Positions 1 to 8,928 of a stretch of DNA of 64,000 nucleotides are shown one piece after another; position 1 is the first letter of the stretch; each line of letters begins with the position of its first letter. The position numbers and the translations under genes are program-made. The notes beneath the pieces are model-generated. The model did no database searches. It had not been told where the DNA came from and was given only the letters and a program-made list of their open reading frames with translations. Source of the DNA: Enhydrobacter aerosaccus (GTDB taxonomy: Bacteria; Pseudomonadota; Alphaproteobacteria; Reyranellales; Reyranellaceae); contig NZ_FUWJ01000003.1 in the NCBI RefSeq assembly GCF_900167455.1, positions 310,001 to 374,000 of the forward strand. Reading direction: 5' to 3'.

Positions 1-32
1 GCACGGTCTGGCACCGGGTGATACCGACCGTG

Positions 33-60
33 AGCGTCGGGGGGTATGTGAACCGACGCT
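33..60. terminator. Perfect hairpin near the left edge
   Basis: An inverted repeat, AGCGTCGG at 33-40 and CCGACGCT at 53-60, forms an 8-bp perfect stem with a 12-nt loop. No T-run follows on either strand. It lies downstream of the minus-strand small membrane protein gene and could act as a transcript end for it, or for a gene outside the window. Function is inferred from position only. Confidence 0.4.
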
Positions 61-69
61 GTCTTGGCG

Positions 70-96
70 GGGTCGACTAGGGCTTGCAGTCGACCC
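70..96. terminator. Perfect hairpin at the 3' end of the small membrane protein gene
   Basis: GGGTCGAC at 70-77 pairs with GTCGACCC at 89-96, an 8-bp stem with an 11-nt loop. It overlaps the stop codon of the minus-strand gene that ends at 77. Together with the hairpin at 33-60 it makes a tandem hairpin pair. There is no U-tract, so intrinsic termination is uncertain. Confidence 0.45.
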
Positions 97-328
97 GAGA
101 GGGCCTCGGGAATGCCCCTGAAACCGGCTTGCAGCTCCTCATCATGCTGATTCTGGCGGCTGCCATCGGCGCAGCGACCGATCTGGCCGCCGGCACTACC
201 CGCCGCTCTTCCGCCGGCGGCATGATCAGCAACGAAGCGATCAGGCCGGCGCTGAGGAGGGTTAGAGCCACCGTAAGCACGTTGAACACGTCCTCCACCA
301 CGGGGTGCATCAGCAGGCGACCAACCAT
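77..328 (-). CDS. Small single-pass membrane protein, unknown function
   Basis: This is an 83-residue protein that I do not recognise. The ATG at 328 has an excellent ribosome site, AAGGAGA, 5 nt upstream, which is why I prefer it to an upstream start at 421. Residues of about 13-36 form one hydrophobic helix rich in V, L, A and I. It is followed by a Pro, Glu and Arg stretch and a basic, Ala-rich tail. It is divergent from the histidine kinase to its right, with a shared 194-bp spacer, and a tandem hairpin pair follows it. The protein could be a small stress or envelope peptide, but the sequence gives no direct functional clue. Confidence 0.5.
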   Translation of the reverse strand: MVGRLLMHPVVEDVFNVLTVALTLLSAGLIASLLIMPPAEERRVVPAARSVAAPMAAARISMMRSCKPVSGAFPRPSRVDCKP

Positions 329-522
329 CGCTGTCTCCTTACCGACCCGTTGGCGAACCCGTCGCGCCAATCGGTGCAGGGACGTTAGCGATCCGGCGGT
401 TTCCCGATGATTGCGGAACATGCGGATTTGGTTTCTTGTGTTACGCCAACACGGTCATTGCCCGTCGATGAAACCGACGAAACATCTTTCGTGGTCCGCG
501 TTACGGCGAGGAAACAGGGCAG

Positions 523-3090
523 ATGGACGATAGGCGCGTGATCAAGTCGATCTCTCCGACCCCGACCGCACCCGCCCCACCCGACGATCCACGCATCGAA
601 CGGGCCATGACCGACAGCCTCATGGCCGGCAATTGGCTGCGGATCCTCGCGCTCGCCATGTGGGGCATCTTTGCCATCGCCTACGGCGGCAGTGTGCCGT
701 GGTGGATGCTCGCGGCGCCGGCAGCCCTGCATGTGGGCTCGATGATCGGCTTCCTGTGGCTGGCTCATCTCTATCGAGTGAATCCCGAGAGCCGTTCGAT
801 CGAAGGCTGGCGCCGTTGGTATATCTTCCTCGCCGCCCTGACCGGACTCTCCTACGGCATGGCCGCATTGTTACTGGTGCCGCAGCCGCCGCTGGAACCG
901 CGCATGCTGGTGGCGGCGACGCTGGCATCGATCGCCGCCCTGCCGCCGGGTCGGACCTTCGAACCGCGCAGCTATGTCCTGCTCGTCTGCGCCGATCTGC
1001 TGTTGCTGGCTGTCGGGTTCCTGTTGAGCGACGATCCGCTCGCCAAGCCAGTGGCGATCGGCGCGATCCTCTATCTCATCGCGCTGCTGCTCCAGAACAG
1101 CGTGCAGCACCGCATGCAACGCAAACAGACCGCGCTTGGCCTCGCGCACGAAGACCTCGCGGCGCTTTACGCACGACGCGAAAAGGAGGCGATGCAGGCG
1201 CGCGCGGTGCTGCAGGCCGTGTTCGACAACATGACCGACGGCGTCCTGCTGTACGAGGCCGACGGCCGCCGCGTGTATCACAACCCGGCGATCACCAAGC
1301 TCTACGATCTATCCGACGTGGCGCTGGAGACCTTGCCCACCTTCGGCGCCCTCGTGCGCTATCGCGCGCAGCGCGGCGATTACGGACCGCCGGCCGACCT
1401 ACAGGGCGGTCTCGATGCCTGGGTGGCCGGGCGCGCCGCGAACTTCCAGCGCACCGAAATTCCCACCGAACGCTGGCGAACGGTCGCGGGCCGAACCGTC
1501 GAGATCACTTATCGACGACTTTCCGACGGCCGCCTTCTCACAATCCACCACGACCTGACCGAGATCGTAGAGCGGGAGGAAAAGCTCACCCTGGCACGCG
1601 CCGAATCCGAGCGCGCCCGGGACGAGGCGGAGGCTGCCAACCACGCCAAATCGACCTTCCTCGCCACGATGAGTCACGAGATGCGGACGCCGATGAACGG
1701 CGTCGTCGGAACAGCCGAGTTGTTGGAACGCGAGCCCCTGAATGATCGGCAGAAGAGGCTGGTCGGCACCGTGCGCAGCTCCGCCACCGCATTGTTGCGC
1801 ATCATCGACGACGTGCTCGACTTCTCGAAGATCGAAGCGGGACGCATGGAGCTCGAGGAGGTTCCCTGTTCGCTGCGCACCGTCATTGGGGGCACGGTGG
1901 AGACGCTTGCGGTCCAGGCCGAGAAGAAGGGCCTGACATTGGCCGCGACGATCGAGCCCGACACCCCCGATGCCCTGCTTGTCGACGTCATGCGCATACG
2001 ACAGATCCTGTTCAATCTGATCGGCAATGCCATCAAGTTCACCGATGTCGGCCGCATCGATGTGCGCGTGCGCGCACTGGAGGCGGGTGGCGATGGCAAT
2101 GTCACTCTGGCGCTGTCCGTCAGCGACACCGGCATCGGTCTCGATCCCGCGCAGCAGGAGCGCCTGTTCAAGCCGTTCTCGCAGGCCGACAGCTCGACGA
2201 CGCGGCGCTATGGCGGCACGGGCCTTGGCCTCTCGATCGTTCGGCGGCTTGCCGAACTCATGGGCGGTCGGGTGATGGTCGAGAGCCGCCCGGGCAAGGG
2301 GTCGACGTTCACGGTGACGGTGAACGCGCGGCCAGCGACAGCCGCGGCCCCGATCGAGGGTCGAGCGCCAGAGCCTTTCAAGGTGGTCACTGCGCCGCCG
2401 GGCGTGCGTGTACTGGCCGTCGACGACAACCAGGTGAACCTCGACGTCGTGGCTGGCCAGCTCGAGATCCTGGGAATTCCGTTGGATACAGCGGCGAACG
2501 GCATTGAGGCGCTGACGCTATGGCGGGACCGGACCTATTCCTTGGTACTGACCGACATCCACATGCCGGACATGGATGGGTTCGAGCTGACTCGCGAGAT
2601 CCGGACCGAGGAAACCGCCAATCCGGACCGTCCCCGCACGCCCATTGTCGCCCTCACCGCCAACGCCTTGAAGGGTGAGGCCGAGCGTTGCCTCGCCGCC
2701 GGGATGGACGATTATCTGACCAAGCCGCTGACTCTCGATCGCCTGCAGGATGCGGTGGCCCGCTGGACCGCTCTGGCCAAGGCCAGGCCGGCAGCACTCG
2801 ACCGCTCGATCGTCTCGCAGATGTTTGGCGACAATCCCGCAACCGTGGAACGCGTGCTCGACCGGTTCCGAGAGGCGGGGGCAAAGCTCGTGGATGAGAT
2901 CGTCGGCTCCAGGGACGAACCCGATCGCCTGGTCGAGCTGGCGCATAAGCTGAAGGGTGCGGCACGCGCCGCTGGGGCCGCCCGGCTTGGCGATCTGGCC
3001 GAGGCCCTGGAGCAGTCCGGCCAGGCGACCCACGTGGCAGACCTGCAGGTCGAATGGCGTAAGGTGGTTTCGGATCTCACCGCAGCCTGA
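523..3090 (+). CDS. Membrane hybrid sensor histidine kinase with PAS, receiver and Hpt domains
   Basis: This 855-residue phosphorelay protein senses an unknown signal and passes phosphate His to Asp to His. Domains in order are an N-terminal block of about six membrane helices (about 35-190), a short coiled coil, a PAS domain (about 228-340), a second coiled coil, the HisKA dimerisation domain with the motif [11 protein letters not shown] (phospho-acceptor H385), an HATPase domain with the N box and a GGTGLGLS lid, a receiver domain (acceptor D678 in LTDIHMP) and a C-terminal Hpt domain (H808 in [12 protein letters not shown]). All key residues are present, so it should be active. No separate response regulator lies next to it, so the output partner is encoded elsewhere. 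It is divergent from the small membrane protein. Confidence 0.93.
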   Translation: MDDRRVIKSISPTPTAPAPPDDPRIERAMTDSLMAGNWLRILALAMWGIFAIAYGGSVPWWMLAAPAALHVGSMIGFLWLAHLYRVNPESRSIEGWRRWYIFLAALTGLSYGMAALLLVPQPPLEPRMLVAATLASIAALPPGRTFEPRSYVLLVCADLLLLAVGFLLSDDPLAKPVAIGAILYLIALLLQNSVQHRMQRKQTALGLAHEDLAALYARREKEAMQARAVLQAVFDNMTDGVLLYEADGRRVYHNPAITKLYDLSDVALETLPTFGALVRYRAQRGDYGPPADLQGGLDAWVAGRAANFQRTEIPTERWRTVAGRTVEITYRRLSDGRLLTIHHDLTEIVEREEKLTLARAESERARDEAEAANHAKSTFLATMSHEMRTPMNGVVGTAELLEREPLNDRQKRLVGTVRSSATALLRIIDDVLDFSKIEAGRMELEEVPCSLRTVIGGTVETLAVQAEKKGLTLAATIEPDTPDALLVDVMRIRQILFNLIGNAIKFTDVGRIDVRVRALEAGGDGNVTLALSVSDTGIGLDPAQQERLFKPFSQADSSTTRRYGGTGLGLSIVRRLAELMGGRVMVESRPGKGSTFTVTVNARPATAAAPIEGRAPEPFKVVTAPPGVRVLAVDDNQVNLDVVAGQLEILGIPLDTAANGIEALTLWRDRTYSLVLTDIHMPDMDGFELTREIRTEETANPDRPRTPIVALTANALKGEAERCLAAGMDDYLTKPLTLDRLQDAVARWTALAKARPAALDRSIVSQMFGDNPATVERVLDRFREAGAKLVDEIVGSRDEPDRLVELAHKLKGAARAAGAARLGDLAEALEQSGQATHVADLQVEWRKVVSDLTAA

Positions 3091-3126
3091 GATCCGGCCT
3101 CCCCCTCTTGCCCGACAGGCCAGCGG

Positions 3127-3723
3127 CTACGACGCTGCGGTACCGAACGACGGCAACTTGTCGGCCTTGTCGGCCAGCGCCTCCCGGCCCTCCGTCGGCA
3201 AGACTTCGACATAGTTCAGGGCCGCATCGATATCGCCTTCCCAGACCTCCCGCGGCAGGTCGTAGAGCAGTTCGACGCCGTAACCGTTGGGATCGTGGAT
3301 GTAGAGGCTGTGCGTCATGCCGTGATTGACCCGGCGATTGAACTTCACGCCTCGCGCCTGGAGAAAGGCGAGCTGCTGCAACCAGGCCTCGCGGCTCGGC
3401 AAGGTGATAGCGATATGGTTCACCGCCAGCGGCATGCCGAACATATTCCATTCCTTCGGCGGTGGCGGCAGATCGCGATTCTCCACCAGGGCGATATCAT
3501 GGTGATGGGTATGTCCATCACGGTCCCCGCTGTAGAAGCGCATCTTCGGCGGGTTCGGCCGTTGCGCGGTCGGACGCAATTCACCGACCTGCCGGAAGCC
3601 GATGATCTCCGTCCAGAAGCGATGCGACTCTTCGAGGTCGCGGACATTGAAGACGATGTGGTTGACGCCGCGTGGCGTCACGGCAGTAAGTGGCGGCGAC
3701 AGCGATTCCGATGATCGACTCAT
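3127..3723 (-). CDS. VOC-family (extradiol-dioxygenase-like) protein
   Basis: This 198-residue protein carries two vicinal-oxygen-chelate modules. The three expected metal ligands are visible as H22 (GVNHIVF), H103 (AVNHIAI) and E151 (GYGVELLYD), the pattern of type I extradiol ring-cleavage dioxygenases and relatives. An added His run (HTHHHD, 71-76) sits at the end of module one. The start at 3723 follows AGGAGG. It lies 33 nt downstream of the HpaB-type hydroxylase on the same strand, so hydroxylation followed by meta cleavage of a phenolic compound is a reasonable inference. The substrate cannot be read from the sequence; a glyoxalase-type isomerase is the main alternative. Confidence 0.8.
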   Translation of the reverse strand: MSRSSESLSPPLTAVTPRGVNHIVFNVRDLEESHRFWTEIIGFRQVGELRPTAQRPNPPKMRFYSGDRDGHTHHHDIALVENRDLPPPPKEWNMFGMPLAVNHIAITLPSREAWLQQLAFLQARGVKFNRRVNHGMTHSLYIHDPNGYGVELLYDLPREVWEGDIDAALNYVEVLPTEGREALADKADKLPSFGTAAS

Positions 3724-3756
3724 GCCATTCCTCCTGTGTGTCTGACGTCTAGCGCG

Positions 3757-5256
3757 TCATGACGCAGCTTGCCCAAGCGAACGCGGTAAGGCCGACGGGC
3801 TTGCCTGCTGGGTGCCGTCGCAATCCTCGAGTAGGAAACGGTCGAGCAGACGGTTGGCCCGTTTCCGGTCCGTGAACAGCTGTGCGTTGATCAGGTTACG
3901 CCCGACTGAGCCCAGGTAGAAGCGCTCATATTGCTCGTTGCGGCTGCCGAGCGCAGTTCCCGTGAAGTCCCAGGCCAGACGGAACAGCCGGCTGCGCTGC
4001 TCGGCGTCGATACCGACCCCGCGGAGATATTTGTCGATCAGCGGGCGAAGGTCCTTGTCCTGCAACGCGCCGAGGGCCGGCGTGGTCAGCAGGTTGTGCG
4101 AGCCGACGACCCGGATGATCTCGTTGACGCGCGGGAACCAGGTGGGAAGCGCCGCGCGCAATGCCAACAGGGGCCGGCCGTCGCAGCACCACAGACCGTT
4201 GCCATGTTCATGGGCGGCCTGCTCAGCCGCGAAGACCGAGCTGCGGGCAAACTCCGCATACATCGCGATCTCGCCCAGGAGCTGCTGGGTGGGCGGCTGG
4301 CTCGCGGAGTTGATGGCTTCGGCCATGCGCGTCGCCAGACCCCAGGCGAACTCGAGCTTGGTCTGCGCCCTGATCATGGTCTGCTGCATGATGTTGGACC
4401 ACCAGCTGGTCTTCATCACCGTATTGTAGACTTCGAGGTTGGCGTCGATGAAAAGCCGATCGCGCGGCACCTCGACATCGTCGAAGATCACGAAGGCATC
4501 CTGCTCGTCGAAGCGGCTCGAGAAGGGATGCTCGTAGCGGTTGGTGTTGACCGCCACGCTGTCGCGACAGATGAACTTGAGACCCGGCGTGTCCATCGGA
4601 ATGCAGAAGGCGAGCGCATGGACGTCCGCCGCGTTGGGCATCGCACTGCCGGGATAGACGGCGAGTTCGTCGGCGAAGGGCGCCAACGTCGCCAGCACGC
4701 GCGAGCCCCGCACCAGGATGCCGTTCGACGTGTTCTCGACCTTGTGCAGCTGAACCGGATCGAAGCCTACCGGATACTTGCCCTTGGCCAGATCGACCGT
4801 CGAGTGCACGATCGTGTGGGTGAGGGAGATGTCCTCGCGCGCGAGCTTCTTCTGGTAGCGGACCAGATTATCCGCGCCCTCGTCGTTACCGTTGCGCGCC
4901 CACTCGTCGCGGCGGCCGGCGAAGCCGGCGAAGGTCACGTTCATGTAGTCGGGCGTGCGGCCCATCAGGCCGACGGAGTATTCGGCCACACGCTCGAGGC
5001 CGCGATGACGCCGCAGGAGATCCTCGCGCGAATGCGGGATCATGTGGCTGACATTGATCGGCTCGCCCGTCTCCGGGTCAGGCATCAGGCAATCGTCGGC
5101 TGCCGCGTGCTGGAGATCGAACACCTCGGCCAAGGCATGGGCAGCACCCGTCAGCGCAGGATGATCGACGATCGAGCGCACGCGCTCGCCGCCAACCCAC
5201 AATTCGCGGCCGTCCTTCAGACCACGCAGGAATTGTTCGCCTGTCCGCGCCGCCAT
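3757..5256 (-). CDS. 4-hydroxyphenylacetate 3-monooxygenase (HpaB)-family flavin-dependent hydroxylase
   Basis: This 499-residue protein belongs to the FADH2-dependent hydroxylases that include HpaB and the pyoverdine chromophore family, which ortho-hydroxylate phenols with reduced flavin from a partner reductase. It has an acyl-CoA-dehydrogenase-like fold with the typical N-terminal stretch (GRTPDYMNVTFAGFAG) and a central substrate and flavin region (about 150-300). The ATG at 5256 follows GGGAGG with 6-nt spacing. A longer reading frame to 5469 would overlap the divergent LysR gene and is rejected. No HpaC-type reductase is adjacent. The VOC dioxygenase follows and the LysR regulator is divergent, so this looks like a small aromatic-degradation unit. 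Confidence 0.87.
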   Translation of the reverse strand: MAARTGEQFLRGLKDGRELWVGGERVRSIVDHPALTGAAHALAEVFDLQHAAADDCLMPDPETGEPINVSHMIPHSREDLLRRHRGLERVAEYSVGLMGRTPDYMNVTFAGFAGRRDEWARNGNDEGADNLVRYQKKLAREDISLTHTIVHSTVDLAKGKYPVGFDPVQLHKVENTSNGILVRGSRVLATLAPFADELAVYPGSAMPNAADVHALAFCIPMDTPGLKFICRDSVAVNTNRYEHPFSSRFDEQDAFVIFDDVEVPRDRLFIDANLEVYNTVMKTSWWSNIMQQTMIRAQTKLEFAWGLATRMAEAINSASQPPTQQLLGEIAMYAEFARSSVFAAEQAAHEHGNGLWCCDGRPLLALRAALPTWFPRVNEIIRVVGSHNLLTTPALGALQDKDLRPLIDKYLRGVGIDAEQRSRLFRLAWDFTGTALGSRNEQYERFYLGSVGRNLINAQLFTDRKRANRLLDRFLLEDCDGTQQASPSALPRSLGQAAS

Positions 5257-5357
5257 CGCATCCTCCCGGGATCTGTCGTCGCTTGAACGCGACTTATTGC
5301 GGTCGATGCTAGTCAGCGCCGGTACTTGCCGGAACGGACAAAGGAGAAATAGAACAT

Positions 5358-5372
5358 ATAACAAATCGTTAT
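5358..5372. promoter_or_regulatory. Candidate LysR-type operator (T-N11-A palindrome)
   Basis: ATAAC (5358-5362) and GTTAT (5368-5372) form a perfect inverted repeat around AAATC. This contains the T-N11-A signature of LysR-family operators. It lies in the 127-bp spacer between the divergent hpaB-like and lysR genes, 12 nt before the lysR start. The local sequence is AT-rich in a GC-rich region. Regulation of both genes is inferred. Confidence 0.6.
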
Positions 5373-5383
5373 GGGAGGATCGG

Positions 5384-6364
5384 ATGGCGGTGACACGCAC
5401 GCCGACAGCATCAGACACGCGCGATCTCGTGGCGCGCCTGCATCGGGTCAACCTCGACAGCTTGCCCATCCTTCACGAACTGCTGCGTACGCGCAGCGTC
5501 ACGCGCACGGCGCGGTCCTTCGGCATGACCCAGCCGGGCATCAGCCGAGTCCTGCGGCAGCTCCGGACCACGTTCGAGGACCAGCTCCTGGTCACCATCG
5601 GGCGGGAAGCCCAGCTGACAGTCCGCGCCGAAGCCTTGATCGGGCCGCTACACCGGGCCTTGAGCGAGATCGGCCTGTTACTTGATTCGACCGATCCGTT
5701 CGATCCAGCAACCGAGTCGGTGCATGTCGTGATCGCGACAGCGGACTATGTGGGCCTGCTCCTGGCGCCGATCCTGGCCGAGATCTGCGCCGCCGAGGCG
5801 CCGCATGTCGTCCTGGAATTCACCGAGGCGCGGGCCCGCAATCTGGGCGACCTCGCCCGGGTCGATTTCATGATCGGACCCCGCGCCTTCGGCGAGCGGC
5901 TCGGCAAGCGCGTGGGCTCGATGCCGCTCTGGCGCGACGACATCGTCTGTATTGCCGCCGAGAGCAACCCGCGGATTCCGGCACGCATCACGGCCGAGCA
6001 GTTCCAGAAGGCACGTCAGGTTGGCATGAAATCCGACCCGCGCGTGCCGCTGGATATCCGCCTTGCATTGCAGCCGACATCGGCCCTGGAGACCTCCCTG
6101 GTCTGCACCACGCCGAATTTTCTGGTGATGGGTGCTATCGTCGAGCAGGCGGACTGCGTGGCACTGGTGCCGCGCAAGGTGGCGCAGGAATTGATGAGAT
6201 CAAGACGCCTGCGGCTGGTCGAGCTTGCCTATCCGCATCGGCGGCTGATGATCGACGCCTATTGGAGCCTGGCCGCCAGCGGCAAGCGCGGGCATGCGTG
6301 GTTCCGCAGTCTGCTCGCGCGCGCGGCGAACCGGCTGGGGTCGACGCCGCCGCCGCGAGGGTAG
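5384..6364 (+). CDS. LysR-family transcriptional regulator
   Basis: This 326-residue protein has an N-terminal winged helix-turn-helix (about 15-75, with the recognition segment FGMTQPGISRVLRQLR) and a C-terminal type 2 periplasmic-binding-like effector domain. The N-terminal style, with an LDSLPILHELL... opening, resembles the NodD and PcpR branch of LysR proteins, which often control aromatic catabolism. ATG 5384 follows GGGAGG at 5373-5378. It is divergent from the hydroxylase gene and has a T-N11-A palindrome just upstream, so it probably controls the hydroxylase and VOC pair and its own expression. It ends 8 nt before the convergent parB stop. Confidence 0.88.
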   Translation: MAVTRTPTASDTRDLVARLHRVNLDSLPILHELLRTRSVTRTARSFGMTQPGISRVLRQLRTTFEDQLLVTIGREAQLTVRAEALIGPLHRALSEIGLLLDSTDPFDPATESVHVVIATADYVGLLLAPILAEICAAEAPHVVLEFTEARARNLGDLARVDFMIGPRAFGERLGKRVGSMPLWRDDIVCIAAESNPRIPARITAEQFQKARQVGMKSDPRVPLDIRLALQPTSALETSLVCTTPNFLVMGAIVEQADCVALVPRKVAQELMRSRRLRLVELAYPHRRLMIDAYWSLAASGKRGHAWFRSLLARAANRLGSTPPPRG

Positions 6365-6372
6365 CGAACGCC

Positions 6373-7320
6373 TTACCGGCGGGTCAGGCGCTCGACGACG
6401 AGGTCGAGCTGATCGTAATCGCGGATCTCGAGCGTCAGGATGCTTTGCTCACCGAGCCCACGAAGCGACAGCGACGCCTTGAGCCCGAGCGCCTCCTCGA
6501 GGCGCCGCTCGAGCGCCTTGGTGTCGGCGGTCTTGGTGCCTTCGACGGGAGCCGACACCTTGCCATTCTTGGCCTTCGGCGCTGCCGGCTTGTCGCCCGC
6601 GGCCAGGCGCTCCAGCTCGCGCACGCTGAGCTTCTCCTTCACCGTGCGCTCGGCCATGGTCACGGGATCAGGGAAGGCGAGAAGGGTGCGTGCCTGACCG
6701 GCGCTAAGCTCGTGCCGCTGGACCATGTCCCGCACCTCTTCGGGCAGGTCGAGCAGACGCAGGGTGTTGGCGATGTGGGGGCGGCTCCGCCCCATCGTCT
6801 CGGCCACCTGCTCCTGGGTCTGATTGAACTGGTCCATCAGGCGGCGATAACCCATGGCCTCGTCGATCGCCGACAGGTCGGTCCGTTGCAGGTTTTCGAT
6901 CAGCGCCAGCTGCAGGGCATCGAGATCGTCGAGCGTCCGGATGACGACCGGCACCTCGTGCAGCTGCGCCTTCTGCGCTGCCCGCCAGCGCCGCTCGCCA
7001 GCGATGATCTCGTAGGTATCCGGCTCGCCATAGAGCGGTCGCACAAGGATAGGTTGTAAAAGCCCGAACTGCTTGACCGAGTCGACCAGCCCATCCTTGT
7101 CCTCGAAGACTGTACGCGGCTGGAATTTGCCGGGGCGCAGATAGGTGATCGGCAAGGTCGCAGGCGCTCGCGCGGCCGCCGCCGGTCGCGGCGCTTCGCT
7201 CGGCGTCGGTTGAGGCGGTGCCGGAGGAGGTGACGGCGCCACGGCGGCGGCGACATCCTCGTCGCCAAGAAGGGCGGAGAGACCGCGGCCGAGACCGCGT
7301 GCTTTAGGAGACTGGCTCAT
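6373..7320 (-). CDS. parB: Chromosome-partitioning protein ParB
   Basis: This 315-residue CTP-dependent DNA clamp binds parS and spreads to load SMC and drive origin segregation with ParA. Visible parts are the N-terminal ParA-stimulating peptide (MSQSPKARGLGRGLSALLG), a Pro/Ala-rich linker, the CTP-binding domain with the GERRWRA motif, a helix-turn-helix (about 145-205) and a C-terminal dimerisation domain. The start at 7320 is chosen because the GLGRGLSALL motif must be near the N terminus. It overlaps the end of parA by 17 bp, which suggests translational coupling. Two perfect target sites lie a little upstream, inside rsmG and mnmG. Confidence 0.97.
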   Translation of the reverse strand: MSQSPKARGLGRGLSALLGDEDVAAAVAPSPPPAPPQPTPSEAPRPAAAARAPATLPITYLRPGKFQPRTVFEDKDGLVDSVKQFGLLQPILVRPLYGEPDTYEIIAGERRWRAAQKAQLHEVPVVIRTLDDLDALQLALIENLQRTDLSAIDEAMGYRRLMDQFNQTQEQVAETMGRSRPHIANTLRLLDLPEEVRDMVQRHELSAGQARTLLAFPDPVTMAERTVKEKLSVRELERLAAGDKPAAPKAKNGKVSAPVEGTKTADTKALERRLEEALGLKASLSLRGLGEQSILTLEIRDYDQLDLVVERLTRR

Positions 7321-8161
7321 CGGATGCCTGTGAAACGGCCGCTTCCGCGGCATTGCGCCGGCGGCGGATGAACTCGCTCGCCAGCAGGATATAGGCCTGC
7401 GATCCGGCGCAGGCATTGTCGTAGATGATCACCGGCAGGCCGTGCGAGGGCGCTTCGGCGATACGCACGTTGCGCGGAATGGTCGTGCCGAACACCAGCT
7501 CGCCGAAATGGCCGCGCACGTCGGCTTCGACCTGCTGGCTCAGCGTCATGCGACGATCGACCATCGTCAGAACGACCCCGGCGATATGCAACTTTGGATT
7601 GAGTTTCTTTTTGACGCGATCTACGGTGTTCGAGAGGGCGCCGATCCCTTCCAGCGCCAGGAACTCGGCCTGCAGCGGCACCAGCACGGCATCGACCGCG
7701 ACCAGGGCGTTCAGGGTCACGAGACCGAGCGAGGGCGGGCAATCGATCAGGATTGTGTCCCAGCGGGCGCGCGCGTCGTTTCCAGGAGCGGCCAGGGCAT
7801 CTGCCAGACGATGCTCCCGTCGTTCGAGATCAATCAATTCGATCTCGGCGCCAGCGAGCTGCACCGAGGCCGGCATGACCGACAGGTTCGGAATTTGGGT
7901 GGTCCGGACGGAATCGGTGAGCGACGTCAGGCCGAGCAGAAATTCATAGGAGCCGGGGGACCGGTTGTTGCGCGCGACCCCCAGCCCGGTCGACGCATTG
8001 CCCTGGGGATCGAGGTCGATCAACAGCACGCGATCGCCGACGGCAGCCAAGGCTGTCGCCAGGTTGATCGCCGTTGTCGTCTTGCCGACGCCACCTTTCT
8101 GGTTAGCGATGGCGAAGATCTTTGGCGGCGTAGGCTGTGATTCGGAGGAGGACGGCGTCAC
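7304..8161 (-). CDS. parA: Chromosome-partitioning ATPase ParA
   Basis: This 285-residue Walker-type ATPase forms the DNA-bound gradient that pulls ParB-parS complexes. It has the deviant Walker A motif KGGVGKTTTAINLA near residue 22, a switch I/Walker A' region with DLDPQGNAS, and Walker B in ILIDCPPSLG. No ATG fits before Walker A, so a GTG at 8161 is used. This start lies inside the end of rsmG with a 59-bp overlap, and the 3' end overlaps parB by 17 bp. The trio is therefore tightly coupled. Confidence 0.97.
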   Translation of the reverse strand: MTPSSSESQPTPPKIFAIANQKGGVGKTTTAINLATALAAVGDRVLLIDLDPQGNASTGLGVARNNRSPGSYEFLLGLTSLTDSVRTTQIPNLSVMPASVQLAGAEIELIDLERREHRLADALAAPGNDARARWDTILIDCPPSLGLVTLNALVAVDAVLVPLQAEFLALEGIGALSNTVDRVKKKLNPKLHIAGVVLTMVDRRMTLSQQVEADVRGHFGELVFGTTIPRNVRIAEAPSHGLPVIIYDNACAGSQAYILLASEFIRRRRNAAEAAVSQASDEPVS

Positions 8162-8762
8162 GATCCGTTACGCTGGTAAAAGGCTGAGCTTCAATGTCCC
8201 AGTCCTGACGGGCTTCGGTCAATTCACCCTGCCAGCCTTTTCCTTTGTGGAAAAGGCAAATAGCGGGGTCGTTCCGGTGCGGGGCGGCCCAAACGAGCAA
8301 CTGTTTGAGCGGAGCTAGGGCGCGGGCAGTCACGACATCGGCTTTGGCCGGTGGGACAGTCTCGATGCGTCCAACGACCACTGTTGGCGGCTTGGGCAGG
8401 TCCATGCGGCGCGCTGCTTCTCCGAGGAACGCGCCCTTCCGGGCGTCCGACTCGATCAGCGTTATGGCCAAGCTCGGCACCATCGCCGCCAGCACCAGGC
8501 CGGGAAAGCCGCCCCCCGATCCGAGGTCCGTCAGGCTCTTGGCGTCGCGCGGGACGAGAGGCACGAGCTGGGCAGAGTCCAGGACGTGGCGAATCCAGAT
8601 GTCTTCCAGGGTAGCCCGGCCGACGAGATTGATGGCCTTCTGCCATCGACCAAGAGTCAGGACGAGGGCCTCAAGACGGTCCCGTGTTTCACGTGAAACA
8701 TCCACCCGGAGTTCCCGCATCTCTTCGAGGAAGAGCTCTCGGCCGGCATGGACGTGGCTCAT
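8103..8762 (-). CDS. rsmG: 16S rRNA (guanine-527-N7)-methyltransferase RsmG
   Basis: This methyltransferase of about 219 residues modifies G527 of 16S rRNA using S-adenosylmethionine. The SAM-binding loop LGSGGGFPGL and the helix WQKAINLVG are present. The start is uncertain: GTG 8801, ATG 8762 and ATG 8720 are in frame and none has a strong ribosome site. I choose 8762 from family length (about 205-220). The peptide VSRET near residue 22 is encoded by a perfect parS site, so this coding segment is under double constraint. It sits in the mnmG-rsmG-parA-parB order typical of bacterial origins. Confidence 0.95.
   Translation of the reverse strand: MSHVHAGRELFLEEMRELRVDVSRETRDRLEALVLTLGRWQKAINLVGRATLEDIWIRHVLDSAQLVPLVPRDAKSLTDLGSGGGFPGLVLAAMVPSLAITLIESDARKGAFLGEAARRMDLPKPPTVVVGRIETVPPAKADVVTARALAPLKQLLVWAAPHRNDPAICLFHKGKGWQGELTEARQDWDIEAQPFTSVTDRDAVLLRITAYAAKDLRHR
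8685..8700. promoter_or_regulatory. parS: parS centromere site 1 (inside rsmG)
   Basis: TGTTTCACGTGAAACA is a perfect 16-bp palindrome and matches the canonical bacterial parS. It lies in the rsmG coding sequence, where it encodes VSRET. It is the expected binding site of the ParB encoded about 1.4 kb away. Confidence 0.96.
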
Positions 8763-8928
8763 GGCGAGCGGCCGTTCGGCCGGTCCGGCCGTGAGGCGCA
8801 CCCGGGAAAACTACCGCTCAGGACTAGGCGCGGAATGTCTTCATCCCCGGCTTTCACCTTTTGCACGCTTTGCACAGACCCTCGGACGGCAAGCGGCCCA
8901 GGCCTCAAACAGGATTGGCAATCGGTCA

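Noticed and set aside
84-410. 108-codon plus-strand frame near the left edge
   Set aside because: It is opposite the small membrane protein gene, which has a far better ribosome site and a coherent membrane helix.
3931-5286. 451-codon plus-strand open frame opposite the HpaB-type gene
   Set aside because: It is a shadow of a well-supported gene with a good start, and has no recognisable motif.
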